From NCBI GenBank assembly GCA_044870185.1, contig JBIOYL010000082.1:1-19045 (forward strand): 19,045 nucleotides of DNA, in the 5' to 3' direction. A model generated the notes under the pieces. It saw only the letters and a list, made by a program, of their open reading frames with translations, did not search any database and was not told the origin of the DNA. Shown one piece after another: positions 1 to 6,921 of this stretch. The position numbers and the translations under genes were made by a program. The stretch is from JBIOYL01 sp044870185 (GTDB lineage: Bacteria; Actinomycetota; CALGFH01). Every line of letters starts with the position of its first letter. Positions within the stretch are counted from its first letter, which is position 1.

Positions 1-589
1 TGTTGCGCCAGCGGCCCTCCGGCACCAGCGTGTACAAGACCATGACCAGCGACGCCGCGAAGAAGCTGATCTGCACCGGCGGCAGCGCCCAGCCGCCCCA
101 GCCGGCTCGGATGGCCACCCCGAACGGCCGTGGACGCTGGGCGAGCGGGCCCACCCAGGCCTCGACGATCAGGCTCAGCAGCTGCGCGAGGATCACCAGG
201 ACGATCAGGTGCCGGAAGCGCCGCAGCACCAGCAGCGCCAGCAGCAGCCCCGCCAGCAGCCCGTTGAGGACCCACCACGAGCTGATGGCCGCCAGCGCAC
301 GAAAGAGCCCCACCAGCCCTGGCGCGTGGAGCCCGGCCAGCCACCGGACCACCGCGTCATCGGCTACCGTGACGTCGACGGCCAGGCCGCGCAGCCCGCG
401 GGCGAACACCGCGATCGTCAATGCGACCAGCGCGAGCGCGGCGAGCAGCCAGCCGATCCCGCTGGTCTGCAGGTGGTGCGGCAGCGGTGGCGCCTCGCCG
501 GTGGGCCGCCGGCGGCGCGCCCGCCGGACTGTTCCGGGCGGGATCCGCTGGGCAACCACCCGTGCCGACTGGTCCGCGGGCACGTCCAT
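1..589 (-). CDS. Polytopic membrane protein, PAP2-like/flippase-like, C-terminus off the window
   Basis: The reading frame opens at ATG 589 behind a GGGAGGGG ribosome site and stays open for 196 codons to the left edge, so the C-terminal part is missing. After a basic, Arg-rich stretch (about residues 20-30) there are hydrophobic segments near residues 45-62, 90-125 and 128-145. A QRPRPFG motif follows (about 150-156), then a Trp/Gly-rich loop, another membrane segment, and VPEGRWRN. The RPRP loop and the VPEGRWRN loop are as I remember them from actinobacterial PAP2-like domains fused to lysylphosphatidylglycerol-synthase-type flippase domains. Where a true PAP2 phosphatase has PSGH, this protein reads LPPVQ, so the phosphatase site looks degenerate. 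It is inferred to act on lipids or lipid-linked precursors in the cytoplasmic membrane. DUF6158 lies upstream on the same strand, 184 bp away. The family call is moderate; membrane location is sure. Confidence 0.7.
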   Translation of the reverse strand, partial: MDVPADQSARVVAQRIPPGTVRRARRRRPTGEAPPLPHHLQTSGIGWLLAALALVALTIAVFARGLRGLAVDVTVADDAVVRWLAGLHAPGLVGLFRALAAISSWWVLNGLLAGLLLALLVLRRFRHLIVLVILAQLLSLIVEAWVGPLAQRPRPFGVAIRAGWGGWALPPVQISFFAASLVMVLYTLVPEGRWRN

Positions 590-773
590 GACCCCTCCCA
601 ACCCAAGGCGACCAGCCGCGCGACGGCGTCGCACCCATCGCCCAAACGATCTGCCATCACGACCGTGCGATGCCGATCACGGTCCAGCCTAGACGCCCTC
701 CCGCGAAACCAGAATGGGCCGTAACGCCTCGGCGGCGGGGCAGCCCCGGGCCTGGACCTGGAGGCGTGGCCGG

Positions 774-1025
774 TCACCGGCCGGTCGGCTGCCCCGCCTC
801 GGTCCGGGAGCCCTTGCGGGTCCGCAACGTGTCGGCCTTGGTTCGCTCCGGGAACCGGTTGGCGTACTCCCGCTCCAACTGCAGCATCCGCTCGGTGTGG
901 TTGAGCAGCGCCTGGCGCGAGCCGTGGAAGAACGTCTCCGCGCGGGTCGCGTACAGGGAGCGGAGCTCGCGCTCCAGCGCCGCATCGTCCAACTGACGCG
1001 GATCGAGGCCGAACTTCCCCGCCAT
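774..1025 (-). CDS. DUF6158 family small protein
   Basis: This is an 83-residue protein of unknown function. It begins at ATG 1025 behind AAGGGGAC at good spacing. The sequence is charged and helical: LDDAALERELRSLYATR, then ETFFHGSRQALLNHTERM, then LEREYANRFPER. That pattern (an L-D-D-x-x-L-x-R-E-L start, a T-R-x-E-T-F-x-H-G core and an H-T-x-R-M-x-x-L-E-x-E-Y end) is what I recognise as DUF6158, a small family common in actinobacteria. There is no signal peptide or membrane segment, so it should be cytosolic. The stop codon sits inside a perfect 15-bp palindrome (768-782, GGCCGGT-C-ACCGGCC), which could form a short hairpin at the transcript end. It may be co-transcribed with the membrane protein downstream. 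The role is unknown. Confidence 0.8.
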   Translation of the reverse strand: MAGKFGLDPRQLDDAALERELRSLYATRAETFFHGSRQALLNHTERMLQLEREYANRFPERTKADTLRTRKGSRTEAGQPTGR

Positions 1026-1361
1026 GGCCGTCCCCTTGGCTCATGCCCGACGCCCTCGCCTGCTGGCGGCGAGCCGGTTACGTGGGCGCCGACACACAGT
1101 GCGGCCGGCCGCCGGCTGCTCGGTGCCTGGCCGGCTTGCTGGTCGACCCTGCCATTAGCCTACCGCGTGCTTGGTTCGCCAGCGAGGCCGCAGCAGCGCG
1201 CCGGGCCGTCGTCGGAAGGCTCCCGAGCTGCATCGGAGGAAGCCCTTTGACGCCAGATCCGTAGGTTGAGCAGCCTCGAGGCGTTCGGCTCCAAGCGGAT
1301 CTACCCTGCTCACGTGACGTGCTCCGCAGGAAGGGGAGTTCGTCACCGAACAGGATTGCGT

Positions 1362-1719
1362 CTAGCGTGTTCCTCTTGGCCGGCCGCGGTGACCTGGGTG
1401 GTGGGCTCGGGTCCCGGTAGGCGGTAGGCGGTACACCTCGACCGGCTGCTGGCGGCCCTTGAGCAGCCGGGTGCCGGCCGACGACCTCGGCGACCTGGCG
1501 GGGCGCCAGCCGCTCGGCGAGGGTGGAGAACCCGCGGATGTCGGAGAACAGGATGGTCGCCTCCAGCTCGCCCTGCAGCGACAGCGCCGACGGTGAGGCG
1601 TGGACCAGCTCGGCGACCTCTGGTGGCAGGAACGGGGCGAGGAACACCAGGCCACCTGGCCCGGCGACCAGCTCGTCCCCCGGCCCGGCTACGTCTGGAC
1701 GAACGCGGTCACCATCCAT
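1362..1719 (-). pseudogene. Internally deleted class III adenylate/guanylate cyclase remnant
   Basis: Reading from 1719 down to about 1480, one frame gives the entry to a class III nucleotidyl cyclase domain: FLPPEVAELV, then GELEATILFSDIRGFSTLAE (metal-binding Asp in FSDIRGF), then RLAPRQVAEVV. A different frame then resumes with GTRLLKGRQQPVEVYRLPP, the usual extreme C-terminus of such domains (the LKGRxxPVEVYRL strand), and stops at 1362. The roughly 100 or more residues between, with the second metal Asp and the substrate- and transition-state-binding residues, are absent and the frame changes at the join. A single deletion explains both. The product could not be an active cyclase. Any sensor region upstream is also gone, because plus-strand remnants begin at about 1735. 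Family identity is sure; the deletion length is inferred from typical domain size. Confidence 0.85.
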
Positions 1720-1734
1720 GCGCCCGCCGGGTGA

Positions 1735-1925
1735 TCAGGATGGCTCGGTACGCGCCGTCCAACCCGGTGCGCTGGTCGAGCCGGGCCGCGCGCTGGTCCT
1801 GGGTGGCGTCAACGACTCCGACGCCGACCTTGCCGCCGGGCGCCCCGGCAGCACCTGGGCGTTCATCCTCCAGCCAGTCGGCCAGGACTCGACCCGACTG
1901 CTCATCCGCTGCCGCGGCAGCTCGC
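1735..1925 (+). pseudogene. SRPBCC-like protein remnant (C-terminal half)
   Basis: One plus frame reads VEPGRALVLGGV, a variable linker, then STWAFILQPVGQDSTRLLIR and CRGSS. This matches the C-terminal half of the intact SRPBCC protein encoded nearby at 2247-2927, which reads DPPRALVLWQV, then WSWAFVLEPVDAEATRLLTR. No start codon, ribosome site or N-terminal half is present. The frame runs into unrelated hydrolase sequence near 1905-1925. It is therefore a decayed relative of the neighbour on the opposite strand, diverged enough that it is not a recent copy. No function is expected. Confidence 0.65.
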
Positions 1926-2118
1926 GGCTGGCTCGCCCGAGCTGTTCCGGGAGACCGCCGAGCGCATCCCGAGCGGGCGTCTGCGGCTGTACCGCGGCAA
2001 GGGGCATGCCAGCATCAGCACGTTGACCCACCGGCCCGCCGTCTGCGAGATCCTCGAGTTCCTGACCGCCGACGAGCTGCCCGCCGAGCGTGCGCGGCCA
2101 ACCAACCTGCGGGCCTGA
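1918..2118 (+). pseudogene. Alpha/beta-hydrolase C-terminal remnant
   Basis: A frame different from the SRPBCC piece reads AAGSPELFRETAERIPSGRL, then LYRGKGHAS, then VCEILEFLTADELP, and ends at TGA 2116-2118. This is the C-terminal third of an alpha/beta hydrolase: the A-G-x-x-D/P strand, the loop before the catalytic His, G-K-G-H with the His itself, and the last helix ending in EFLTA. The nucleophile elbow and lid are missing and there is no start. The join to the SRPBCC piece lies at about 1905-1925. It is the remnant of a second gene rather than part of one fusion protein, because the two pieces are in different frames. Confidence 0.7.
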
Positions 2119-2246
2119 GCCCCCGGCCCTGACGGCGAGCGTTGGCGCGATCTTCGGCCCGGCAATCAAGGCGGGCGGGGTCGCCGTGTTCGCCGTCCTG
2201 TCAGCGGCGCGGCGCGGGCAGCATCGCGTGCGCTCATGGCCTTGGC

Positions 2247-2927
2247 CTACTCCTGCCTCCCCGGAGTGCGGCCGGCGGCTTCGGCTCGCTGTCGGATGCC
2301 GAGGAGCTGGCGGCGGCCCATGACGAAGTGGGCCGCCGCCAGCAGCAGATGCACGAACGGCGCCCATTTCCCTGCGGGCCGGTAGTCCACGCGCATCCGG
2401 GTCAGCAGCCGAGTGGCCTCGGCATCGACGGGTTCGAGCACGAACGCCCAGCTCCAGGCCAGGTGGTCGTCGCCCCATGGCCCGGTCGGGTCGACCGTCT
2501 TGCCGGCGGCGGTGACCTGCCACAGCACCAGGGCGCGCGGCGGATCGACGATGGCCACCGTCATCGGCATGCCGGGGGCGAACGGTAGCTGATCGCCGAC
2601 CGAGGGGGCAGGCATGTCCGGGTTGAGCCGATCGGTGTTGCGGGCGCCGAAGCGCCGCTCCAGCACGTCGTAGCTGTAGAAGCCGGCGCGGCCCTCATAC
2701 CCCATCTGGGCCAGCCACGGCCAGACGTGCTCGACTGGGGCGCGGATGGTGATGGCGTGGGTGGAGTCCAGCTTGGAGGCGGGGATGCGGTCATCGCCCG
2801 GCAGCGGACGGGTGATCTCCTCATCGGTCGCGCCCCAATGCTGGTGCCAGCGGCGGGTGCCGAGCAGCACGGTGAGGGAGCCGGCGGCCAGCGCCAGCGC
2901 CGCCTGACCGACCCGGCGGACCTTCAT
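2247..2927 (-). CDS. SRPBCC-family (START-like fold) protein with N-terminal membrane segment
   Basis: The 226-residue product starts at ATG 2927 with a strong AAGGAGG site seven bases away. Residues 1-25 form a short hydrophobic stretch (QAALALAAGSLTVLLGTR) after a basic start, suggesting a membrane anchor or signal. From about residue 55 it reads THAITIRAPVEHVWPWLAQM, the hallmark opening of SRPBCC domains, then a YSYDVLERRFG region, PPRALVLWQV, and WSWAFVLEPV. A second hydrophobic helix (HLLLAAAHFVMGRRQ) lies near the C-terminus. SRPBCC proteins bind small hydrophobic ligands in a deep cavity; the ligand cannot be read from the sequence. A degraded relative lies at 1735-1925 on the other strand. 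It stands 67 bp downstream of pspC and may share its transcript. Confidence 0.85.
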   Translation of the reverse strand: MKVRRVGQAALALAAGSLTVLLGTRRWHQHWGATDEEITRPLPGDDRIPASKLDSTHAITIRAPVEHVWPWLAQMGYEGRAGFYSYDVLERRFGARNTDRLNPDMPAPSVGDQLPFAPGMPMTVAIVDPPRALVLWQVTAAGKTVDPTGPWGDDHLAWSWAFVLEPVDAEATRLLTRMRVDYRPAGKWAPFVHLLLAAAHFVMGRRQLLGIRQRAEAAGRTPGRQE

Positions 2928-2994
2928 GGCCGACCTCCTTCGGTTGCTGCGAGACGCCGACCACAGCCTTGGAGGGCCAGCCGCTTGGGCGGCG

Positions 2995-3198
2995 TCACAC
3001 CGCGCCCTGCGGCTCCTCGGGAACGACGATCCACAGCACCAGATAGATCACGAGACCGGGACCCCCGAGCAGGGCGAGCACCACGAACAGCACCCGGATC
3101 AGCGTCGCGTCGGTGTTGAAGTACCGGGCCAGGCCGCCGCACACGCCGGCGAGCTGGCGGTCGGTCCGGCTGCGGTACAGCTTTCGCGTCTGGGCCAT
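2995..3198 (-). CDS. PspC-domain membrane protein
   Basis: I chose ATG 3198, which has AAAGGCGG upstream and gives a 67-residue protein that is almost exactly one PspC domain. An upstream in-frame extension to 3294 is possible but has no comparable site. The domain is textbook: KLYRSRTDRQLAGVCGGLAR, then YFNTDATLIRVLFVV, then a hydrophobic hairpin (LALLGGPGLVIYLVLWIVVP) ending in the usual VPEEP. PspC-type proteins sit in the cytoplasmic membrane and in better-known systems take part in envelope-stress responses. No pspA or toxin-antitoxin partner is visible here, so a specific role is not supported. The SRPBCC gene follows on the same strand. Confidence 0.9.
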   Translation of the reverse strand: MAQTRKLYRSRTDRQLAGVCGGLARYFNTDATLIRVLFVVLALLGGPGLVIYLVLWIVVPEEPQGAV

Positions 3199-3542
3199 GG
3201 CGCCGCCTTTCGCGCGCAGTGCCTGCGGTGCAGGCTGACGGTGTTCGTGTGCCGTGTCCGGTGGCGGGCGACCGTGCCACCCGCACCACAGCACCTGATC
3301 AGGATGCTACTCGGGGCTGTCCAGCCACGGCTCCCGCAGGTCGACATGCTGGAGGTCGGTCACCAGCCTGAGCATCTCCGCCTGGCCGGGTCCGACTCGG
3401 CCGGCTGCTCCCGCTCGAAGCGCCGGGCGTCTTCTACAATCGTCCGCGGTCGGCGGACCGAAGACCCGAACGGCGTGCGCGCGGGGTCCGGCGCCGGCTT
3501 GGTGGCACCGAACAGGGTGTGGTGCGACGGAAGGGGACGACG
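3199..3542. other. Intergenic region between divergent pspC and gerW-like genes
   Basis: This 344-bp divergent spacer should carry the promoters of both flanking genes. I see no intact gene. A 22-codon minus-strand ORF (3307-3375, ending WLDSPE) has protein-like composition but no usable ribosome site; it may be the tail of a lost gene. A TACAAT hexamer at 3435-3440 and a perfect 6-bp inverted repeat, GTCCGC/GCGGAC (3442-3447 and 3453-3458), lie on the gerW side. Confidence 0.5.
3435..3440 (+). promoter_or_regulatory. Candidate -10 box for the gerW-like gene, with adjacent inverted repeat
   Basis: TACAAT is close to the sigma-70-type -10 consensus and is conspicuous in such GC-rich DNA. I see no good -35 hexamer 16-19 bp upstream. 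The perfect inverted repeat at 3442-3458 would overlap the expected start of transcription, which would suit an operator. The leader to ATG 3543 would be about 95 bases. Confidence 0.35.
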
Positions 3543-3890
3543 ATGGAGCCTCAGGAGGTCATCGCGCAGGCGCGGGACACGCTCACCGTCAAGCGGGTGT
3601 TCGGCGAGCCGTACGAGAAGGACGGCGTGACGATCATCCCCGCCGCCCGGGTTCAGGGCGGCGCCGGCGGCGGACGGGGCGAGGACGCCAAGGGGCAGGG
3701 CAAGGGTACCGGCAGCGGCTTCGGCATGACCGCCCGCCCGGTCGGGGCGTTCGTCCTGCGCCAGGGTGAGCTGCGCTGGCAGCCGGCGGTCGACGTCAAC
3801 CGGATCGTGCTCGGGGGCCAGGTGGTCATGGTCGCCGCCCTGCTCACGGTACGGGCGATCGTCAGGGCGCGGGCCAAGGCGAAGGCGTAG
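3543..3890 (+). CDS. GerW/YtfJ-family sporulation-like protein
   Basis: The start is ATG 3543, set by GGAAGGGG eight bases or so upstream; an in-frame GTG 24 bases earlier overlaps no such site. The 115-residue product reads EVIAQARDTLTVKRVFGEPYE, then VTIIPAARVQGGAGGG, a Gly/Lys-rich loop, FGMTARPVGAFVLRQGELRW, then a hydrophobic QVVMVAALLTVRAIV near the C-terminus and a basic tail. The order VFGEP, V-T-I-I-P, Gly-rich loop, RPVGAFV is the GerW (YtfJ) signature. In Bacillus, GerW is needed for spore germination; in actinobacteria members occur in non-endospore formers and the role is unknown, so spores should not be inferred. It is transcribed divergently from pspC. Confidence 0.85.
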   Translation: MEPQEVIAQARDTLTVKRVFGEPYEKDGVTIIPAARVQGGAGGGRGEDAKGQGKGTGSGFGMTARPVGAFVLRQGELRWQPAVDVNRIVLGGQVVMVAALLTVRAIVRARAKAKA

Positions 3891-3968
3891 CCCAGCACCA
3901 GCAGCACGCCAACCCAGCTCGGCGACCCCAGGAATCCGTGCCGCCCGGTCCTCGCCGCCGAGAGTGGC

Positions 3969-4112
3969 GTGCCGCCAGACGGGGTAGACACCTGCCGGTC
4001 GTGCACGTGGCTCCGGAAGGTGGCGGCAGTGAACGCGGACAGCATCGCGTGGATGGTGAGCTTGGTGGTCGGCATGGTGGTGTTCCTGTTCATGCGGTCG
4101 GCGCGGCGCTGA
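3969..4112 (+). CDS. Possible tail-anchored micro-protein with CxxC motif
   Basis: After the gerW-like stop (TAG 3888-3890) the same frame stays open to TGA 4110. From GTG 3969 (GAGAG four bases before it) it encodes 47 residues: a soluble head with a TCRSC pair of cysteines, then SIAWMVSLVVGMVVFLFMR, a single strong transmembrane helix, and a basic end (SARR). That layout fits a tail-anchored protein with the C-terminus inside. Third positions are strongly GC-rich, as in real genes here. The antisense frame is open too, also with high GC3, which lowers the weight of the codon evidence. No family is recognised. The rest of 3891-4277 holds only the promoter of the next gene. Confidence 0.35.
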   Translation: MPPDGVDTCRSCTWLRKVAAVNADSIAWMVSLVVGMVVFLFMRSARR

Positions 4113-4247
4113 CGCCGCTGCCCGGCGGCCGCCCTGGCGGGCGCCGCCGTCCGCCCCGCTGCCCGGACGCCCGGGCGCCCTGGAGCCGACCCGCTCGGGT
4201 GGTACGAGAAGGTCGAGGCGTAGTTTCCCCTTCCTGGCTCGTCGTGC

Positions 4248-4253
4248 TAGCCT
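4248..4253 (+). promoter_or_regulatory. Candidate -10 box for the M23 peptidase gene
   Basis: TAGCCT fits the actinobacterial TANNNT -10 pattern and stands 24 bases before ATG 4278, giving a leader of roughly 18 bases. TTTCCC, 18 bp upstream, is a poor -35. No c-di-AMP (ydaO-type) riboswitch, often found before actinobacterial cell-wall hydrolases, could be recognised upstream. Confidence 0.35.
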
Positions 4254-4277
4254 TCCGCCCGGCCTCCCCCAAGGCCG

Positions 4278-5366
4278 ATGGCGACCCTCTCCCCCAGGCG
4301 TCGACTCGTGGCGTTCTCCCCTGCTGCACGACCACAGCACCACCCGCCGATCCGCCGGGCCCTGCTCGGCGCGGTGCTGCTCGGCGCGGTGCTGGTGGCG
4401 GCCGGCCCCCTCCTGGTGGCGGCCGGCCCGGTCCGGGCCGACAACCTGGCGCAGGCCCGCGCCCGGATGGCCAAGCTCCGAGGCGAGACCCAGGTGCTCA
4501 CGGCGCGGCTCGACGCGGCCAACGCCGCCCTCGAGGACCTGGACGTGCGCTCCAGGGCCCATGCGCGCCAGCTCGCCGCTGCGCAGGCCAGGCTCACCGG
4601 CGCGCAGCGGGCACTGGCCGCGCAGGCCACCTCCGCCTACCGCAACGGCGGCGGGGCGCTGCTGAACTCGATCCTGTCGGCGCATCCGGAGGTCATGCCC
4701 GAACGCATGGAGACCCTCACGGTCCTGCTGCGCGAGCAGACCGACGCGGTCGACGAGGCGAAGGCGGCCGGCGCGGCCTACGACGCGGCCCTGCGGGAGG
4801 TCGCCGCCGACCGCACGGCGGCCGCCGCGGCCCAGCGCAAGGCGAAGGCGAGCCTGGACGCCCTCAACGCCCGCTTCAAGCAGGCCAAGGCGCTGGTCGA
4901 CCGGCTGGCCGGCTTCCCCGGCGGCCAGGGCAGCTACCAGAGCGGGCCGGTCACCGTCGGCGGCGCGGTCATCGCCTGCCCGGTCGAGCCGCCCTACAGC
5001 TTCACCGACACCTACGGCGCCCCACGCGGCGGTGGGCGTAGCCACCACGGCGTCGACATCATGGCCCCCTACGGCGCCAGGGAGTTCGCCTACACGTCCG
5101 GGGTCATCAGCCGGGAGCACAGCAACACCCTCGGCGGCATCACCTTGTACCTGACGGGCGACGACGGCAACGAGTACTACTACGCGCACCTGTCGCGCTA
5201 CGCGGTGGGCCAGGGCACCCGGGTCAGGGCCGGCCAGCTCGTCGCCTACGTGGGCAACTCCGGCGACGCCCGCTACACCGCCCCCCACCTGCACTTCGAG
5301 GTGCACGTCGGCGCCGGCCGGACGGTCGTCAACCCCTACCCCTACGCCAAGCGCGCCTGCGGCTGA
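4278..5366 (+). CDS. Secreted M23-family (LytM) peptidase with coiled-coil region
   Basis: The 362-residue protein has a basic N-terminus and a hydrophobic signal segment (about residues 26-52) ending GPVRA|DN, a plausible signal-peptidase cut. Residues 56-215 are Ala-, Gln- and Arg-rich helices predicted to form a coiled coil. The C-terminal domain (about 235-360) is a LytM fold: HHGVD (256-260) gives the first zinc His and Asp, YYAHLS a conserved His (304), and APHLHFE (336-341) the His-x-His pair, so all catalytic motifs are present. Such proteins cut peptidoglycan cross-bridges or, as in EnvC/NlpD relatives, activate amidases; intact metal residues favour real peptidase activity. The start at ATG 4278 has a weak, closely spaced AAGG; GTG 4308 in the same frame is an alternative. 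It converges with the uracil-DNA glycosylase-like gene 10 bp away. Confidence 0.9.
   Translation: MATLSPRRRLVAFSPAARPQHHPPIRRALLGAVLLGAVLVAAGPLLVAAGPVRADNLAQARARMAKLRGETQVLTARLDAANAALEDLDVRSRAHARQLAAAQARLTGAQRALAAQATSAYRNGGGALLNSILSAHPEVMPERMETLTVLLREQTDAVDEAKAAGAAYDAALREVAADRTAAAAAQRKAKASLDALNARFKQAKALVDRLAGFPGGQGSYQSGPVTVGGAVIACPVEPPYSFTDTYGAPRGGGRSHHGVDIMAPYGAREFAYTSGVISREHSNTLGGITLYLTGDDGNEYYYAHLSRYAVGQGTRVRAGQLVAYVGNSGDARYTAPHLHFEVHVGAGRTVVNPYPYAKRACG
4362..4429 (+). repeat. Two nested direct repeats inside the signal-peptide coding region
   Basis: CTGCTCGGCGCGGTG occurs twice in tandem with no mismatch (4362-4376, 4377-4391). Directly after it CTGGTGGCGGCCGGCCC occurs twice (4392-4408, 4413-4429). 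Both repeats keep the reading frame and lengthen the hydrophobic core of the M23 signal peptide (LLGAV twice, LVAAGP twice), so they look like replication-slippage duplications kept within the hydrophobic segment. Confidence 0.85.
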
Positions 5367-5376
5367 CCCGCCCGGG

Positions 5377-6189
5377 CTAGGAGAGCGGCGGCGCGGTGAT
5401 CACGATGGTGCGCCGCTTTGCGTCGGGGGTCGCGCCGCGGCGCTCGGCCCACGGCTGCAGCGCCCGCATCCAGGCGGGCAGCCCGGGCGGCAGGTCGCCC
5501 TCGGGGATCGGGCGCAGGTCGGCGTCGGTGAACGCGCTGCCGTAGTGGTCGGTGGGCTGGGCCACGTCCGGGTGGCGAACGGCCGGCCGCAGCACGTCCA
5601 GGCCGGCGTTCCAGTGCTCGAGCAGCTCCGCGGTCAGCTTGGCGAGCTTGTCCCGGTCGCCCTTGGCGGCGCTCTCCGGCTGGGTGGGATGCGGCAGGTG
5701 CCGGTAGGCCAGGTCCGCGCCCTTGCCCGCCGGCGTCGCCGTCCAGGCGTGCCAGGCGGCGTCGGCCAGGTGGCCGAAGGCGACCACCGCCTCGATCCGC
5801 CCGCCGGCGAGCAGGGCGTCCAGCCAGCGGTTGCGGTAGGCGACGACGGCCGGGTCGTCGTGGTGCCGCTCCCCGCCGCTCTGGCCGTACACGCCGTACA
5901 GCAGGGCGTTGAGCATCACGTAGCTGCGCTCGATGCCGAGCTTGGCCAGGAACCCCTGCACCCGCTGGCCGGCCTCGCCGACCAGGATGCGCCTGACCAC
6001 GTTCTCGTGGACGCTCGGGTCCTGGCCGAGCACGAGCACCCGGGCGCTGCCGTCGAGCCGGCCCCGGTGGAAGATCGGGCCCCACTCCACCCGGAAGTCC
6101 TCCGCCGGGTAGACCTCCGGGCCCGGGAAGTCCGCGACCAGCGCGCCGAACGGCTCGGCGCCGTAGCCAGGATCGAAGTCGTGCGGCAC
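5377..6189 (-). CDS. Uracil-DNA glycosylase superfamily protein
   Basis: The start is GTG 6189 with AAAGGGGG about seven bases upstream, giving 270 residues. The core reads RVLVLGQDPSVHENVVRRIL (GQDPS at 55-59, the glycosylase motif A), then GFLAKLGI and YVMLNALLYGVYG (94-101), and HPTQPES (167-173), which fits the motif B position. This is the UDG superfamily fold that flips uracil or related bases from DNA. Motif A has Asp after Gln rather than the GQDPYH of family 1, so it is not a classical Ung; the substrate cannot be assigned. A polar C-terminal extension (about 185-270) is longer than a minimal UDG domain. It is the last gene of the minus-strand run, 87 bp after rdgB. Confidence 0.8.
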   Translation of the reverse strand: MPHDFDPGYGAEPFGALVADFPGPEVYPAEDFRVEWGPIFHRGRLDGSARVLVLGQDPSVHENVVRRILVGEAGQRVQGFLAKLGIERSYVMLNALLYGVYGQSGGERHHDDPAVVAYRNRWLDALLAGGRIEAVVAFGHLADAAWHAWTATPAGKGADLAYRHLPHPTQPESAAKGDRDKLAKLTAELLEHWNAGLDVLRPAVRHPDVAQPTDHYGSAFTDADLRPIPEGDLPPGLPAWMRALQPWAERRGATPDAKRRTIVITAPPLS

Positions 6190-6276
6190 GGTCGGCCCCC
6201 TTTGTCCTTGTCGAGCAACCCGGCGCCAGTTCTACCCGGCCAGACCGCGCCAGGGAAGGGATCGCGTGCGCCGCAT

Positions 6277-6921
6277 CTACCGGGGGGAGGCGCCGCCGGA
6301 CCCGGCCGGGTCCTGACTCGCCAGCCAGGCGGCCACCGCCGGGCGCAGCGCCCGGAACGCGCGGCCGCGGTGGGAGGCGGCGTCCTTGGTGGCCGCGTCG
6401 ACCTCGGCGCTGGTCCGGGTCCAGCCGTCGGGCAGGAAGACGGGGTCGTAGCCGAAGCCGCCCGTGCCGCGGGGCGCGTCGAGGATGTGGCCCGGCCAGG
6501 CCGCCTCGGCATGCCACTCGCGTGCGCCGTCGACCAGCACGGCGGCACAGCGGAACCGGGCGGTGCGCCGCTCGGGCGGCACGCCGCGCAGCTCGGCGAG
6601 CAGCTTGGCGAGGTTGGCCTGGTCGCTGGCGCCCGGGCCGGCGTAGCGGGCCGAGTGCACGCCCGGCGCGCCGCCGAGCGCGTCGACCTCGAGCCCCGAG
6701 TCGTCGGCCAGGGCGGGCAGGCCCGACCAGGCCGCGTAGGCGCGCGCCTTGGCACGGGCGTTGTCGAGGAAGGTCGCGCCGGTCTCCTCGACCTCGGGCG
6801 GCTCGCCGAGGCCGGCCTCGCGCGGCCCGACCAGCTCGACCGGCAGCCCGGCCAGGATGGCGCGCAGCTCCCGCAGCTTGCCCGGGTTGCCGGTGGCGAG
6901 CAGGATCCGGGGCGCCGTCAC
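6277..6921 (-). CDS. rdgB: RdgB/HAM1 family non-canonical purine NTP pyrophosphatase
   Basis: The 214-residue enzyme starts at GTG 6921, which overlaps the rph stop by four bases (GTGA), a sign of translational coupling. It hydrolyses ITP, dITP and XTP to monophosphates and pyrophosphate, keeping deaminated purines out of DNA and RNA. The substrate motif ATGNPGKLREL lies at 9-19. FLDNARAKA (51-59), LADDSGLEVDALGGAPGVHS (71-90, with the metal-binding Asp pair) and GFGYDPVFLPDG follow, and SHRGRAFRAL is near the end. Length and motif order match the family. The neighbours rph and murI are its usual companions in actinobacteria. Confidence 0.96.
   Translation of the reverse strand: MTAPRILLATGNPGKLRELRAILAGLPVELVGPREAGLGEPPEVEETGATFLDNARAKARAYAAWSGLPALADDSGLEVDALGGAPGVHSARYAGPGASDQANLAKLLAELRGVPPERRTARFRCAAVLVDGAREWHAEAAWPGHILDAPRGTGGFGYDPVFLPDGWTRTSAEVDAATKDAASHRGRAFRALRPAVAAWLASQDPAGSGGASPR

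Noticed and set aside
3307..3375. 22-codon minus ORF ending LREPWLDSPE
   Set aside because: Composition is plausible, but its AGGCGGAG runs directly into the ATG, too close to be used, and no family is seen; at most the tail of a lost gene.
3653..4093. Minus-strand ORF of 146 codons opposite the end of gerW
   Set aside because: Over gerW its codons share third positions with the sense gene, which explains its length and GC3. The plus-strand reading in 3891-4112 is more protein-like.
3891..4277. c-di-AMP (ydaO-type) riboswitch before the M23 gene
   Set aside because: Such elements often precede actinobacterial cell-wall hydrolases, but I could not find the conserved segments by eye.
3360..5306. 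Long minus-strand open frame of 648 codons
   Set aside because: It is antisense to the gerW-like and M23 genes, whose motifs are clear on the plus strand; its sequence is Ala/Gly/Arg-rich with no domain, as expected for the shadow of GC-rich genes.
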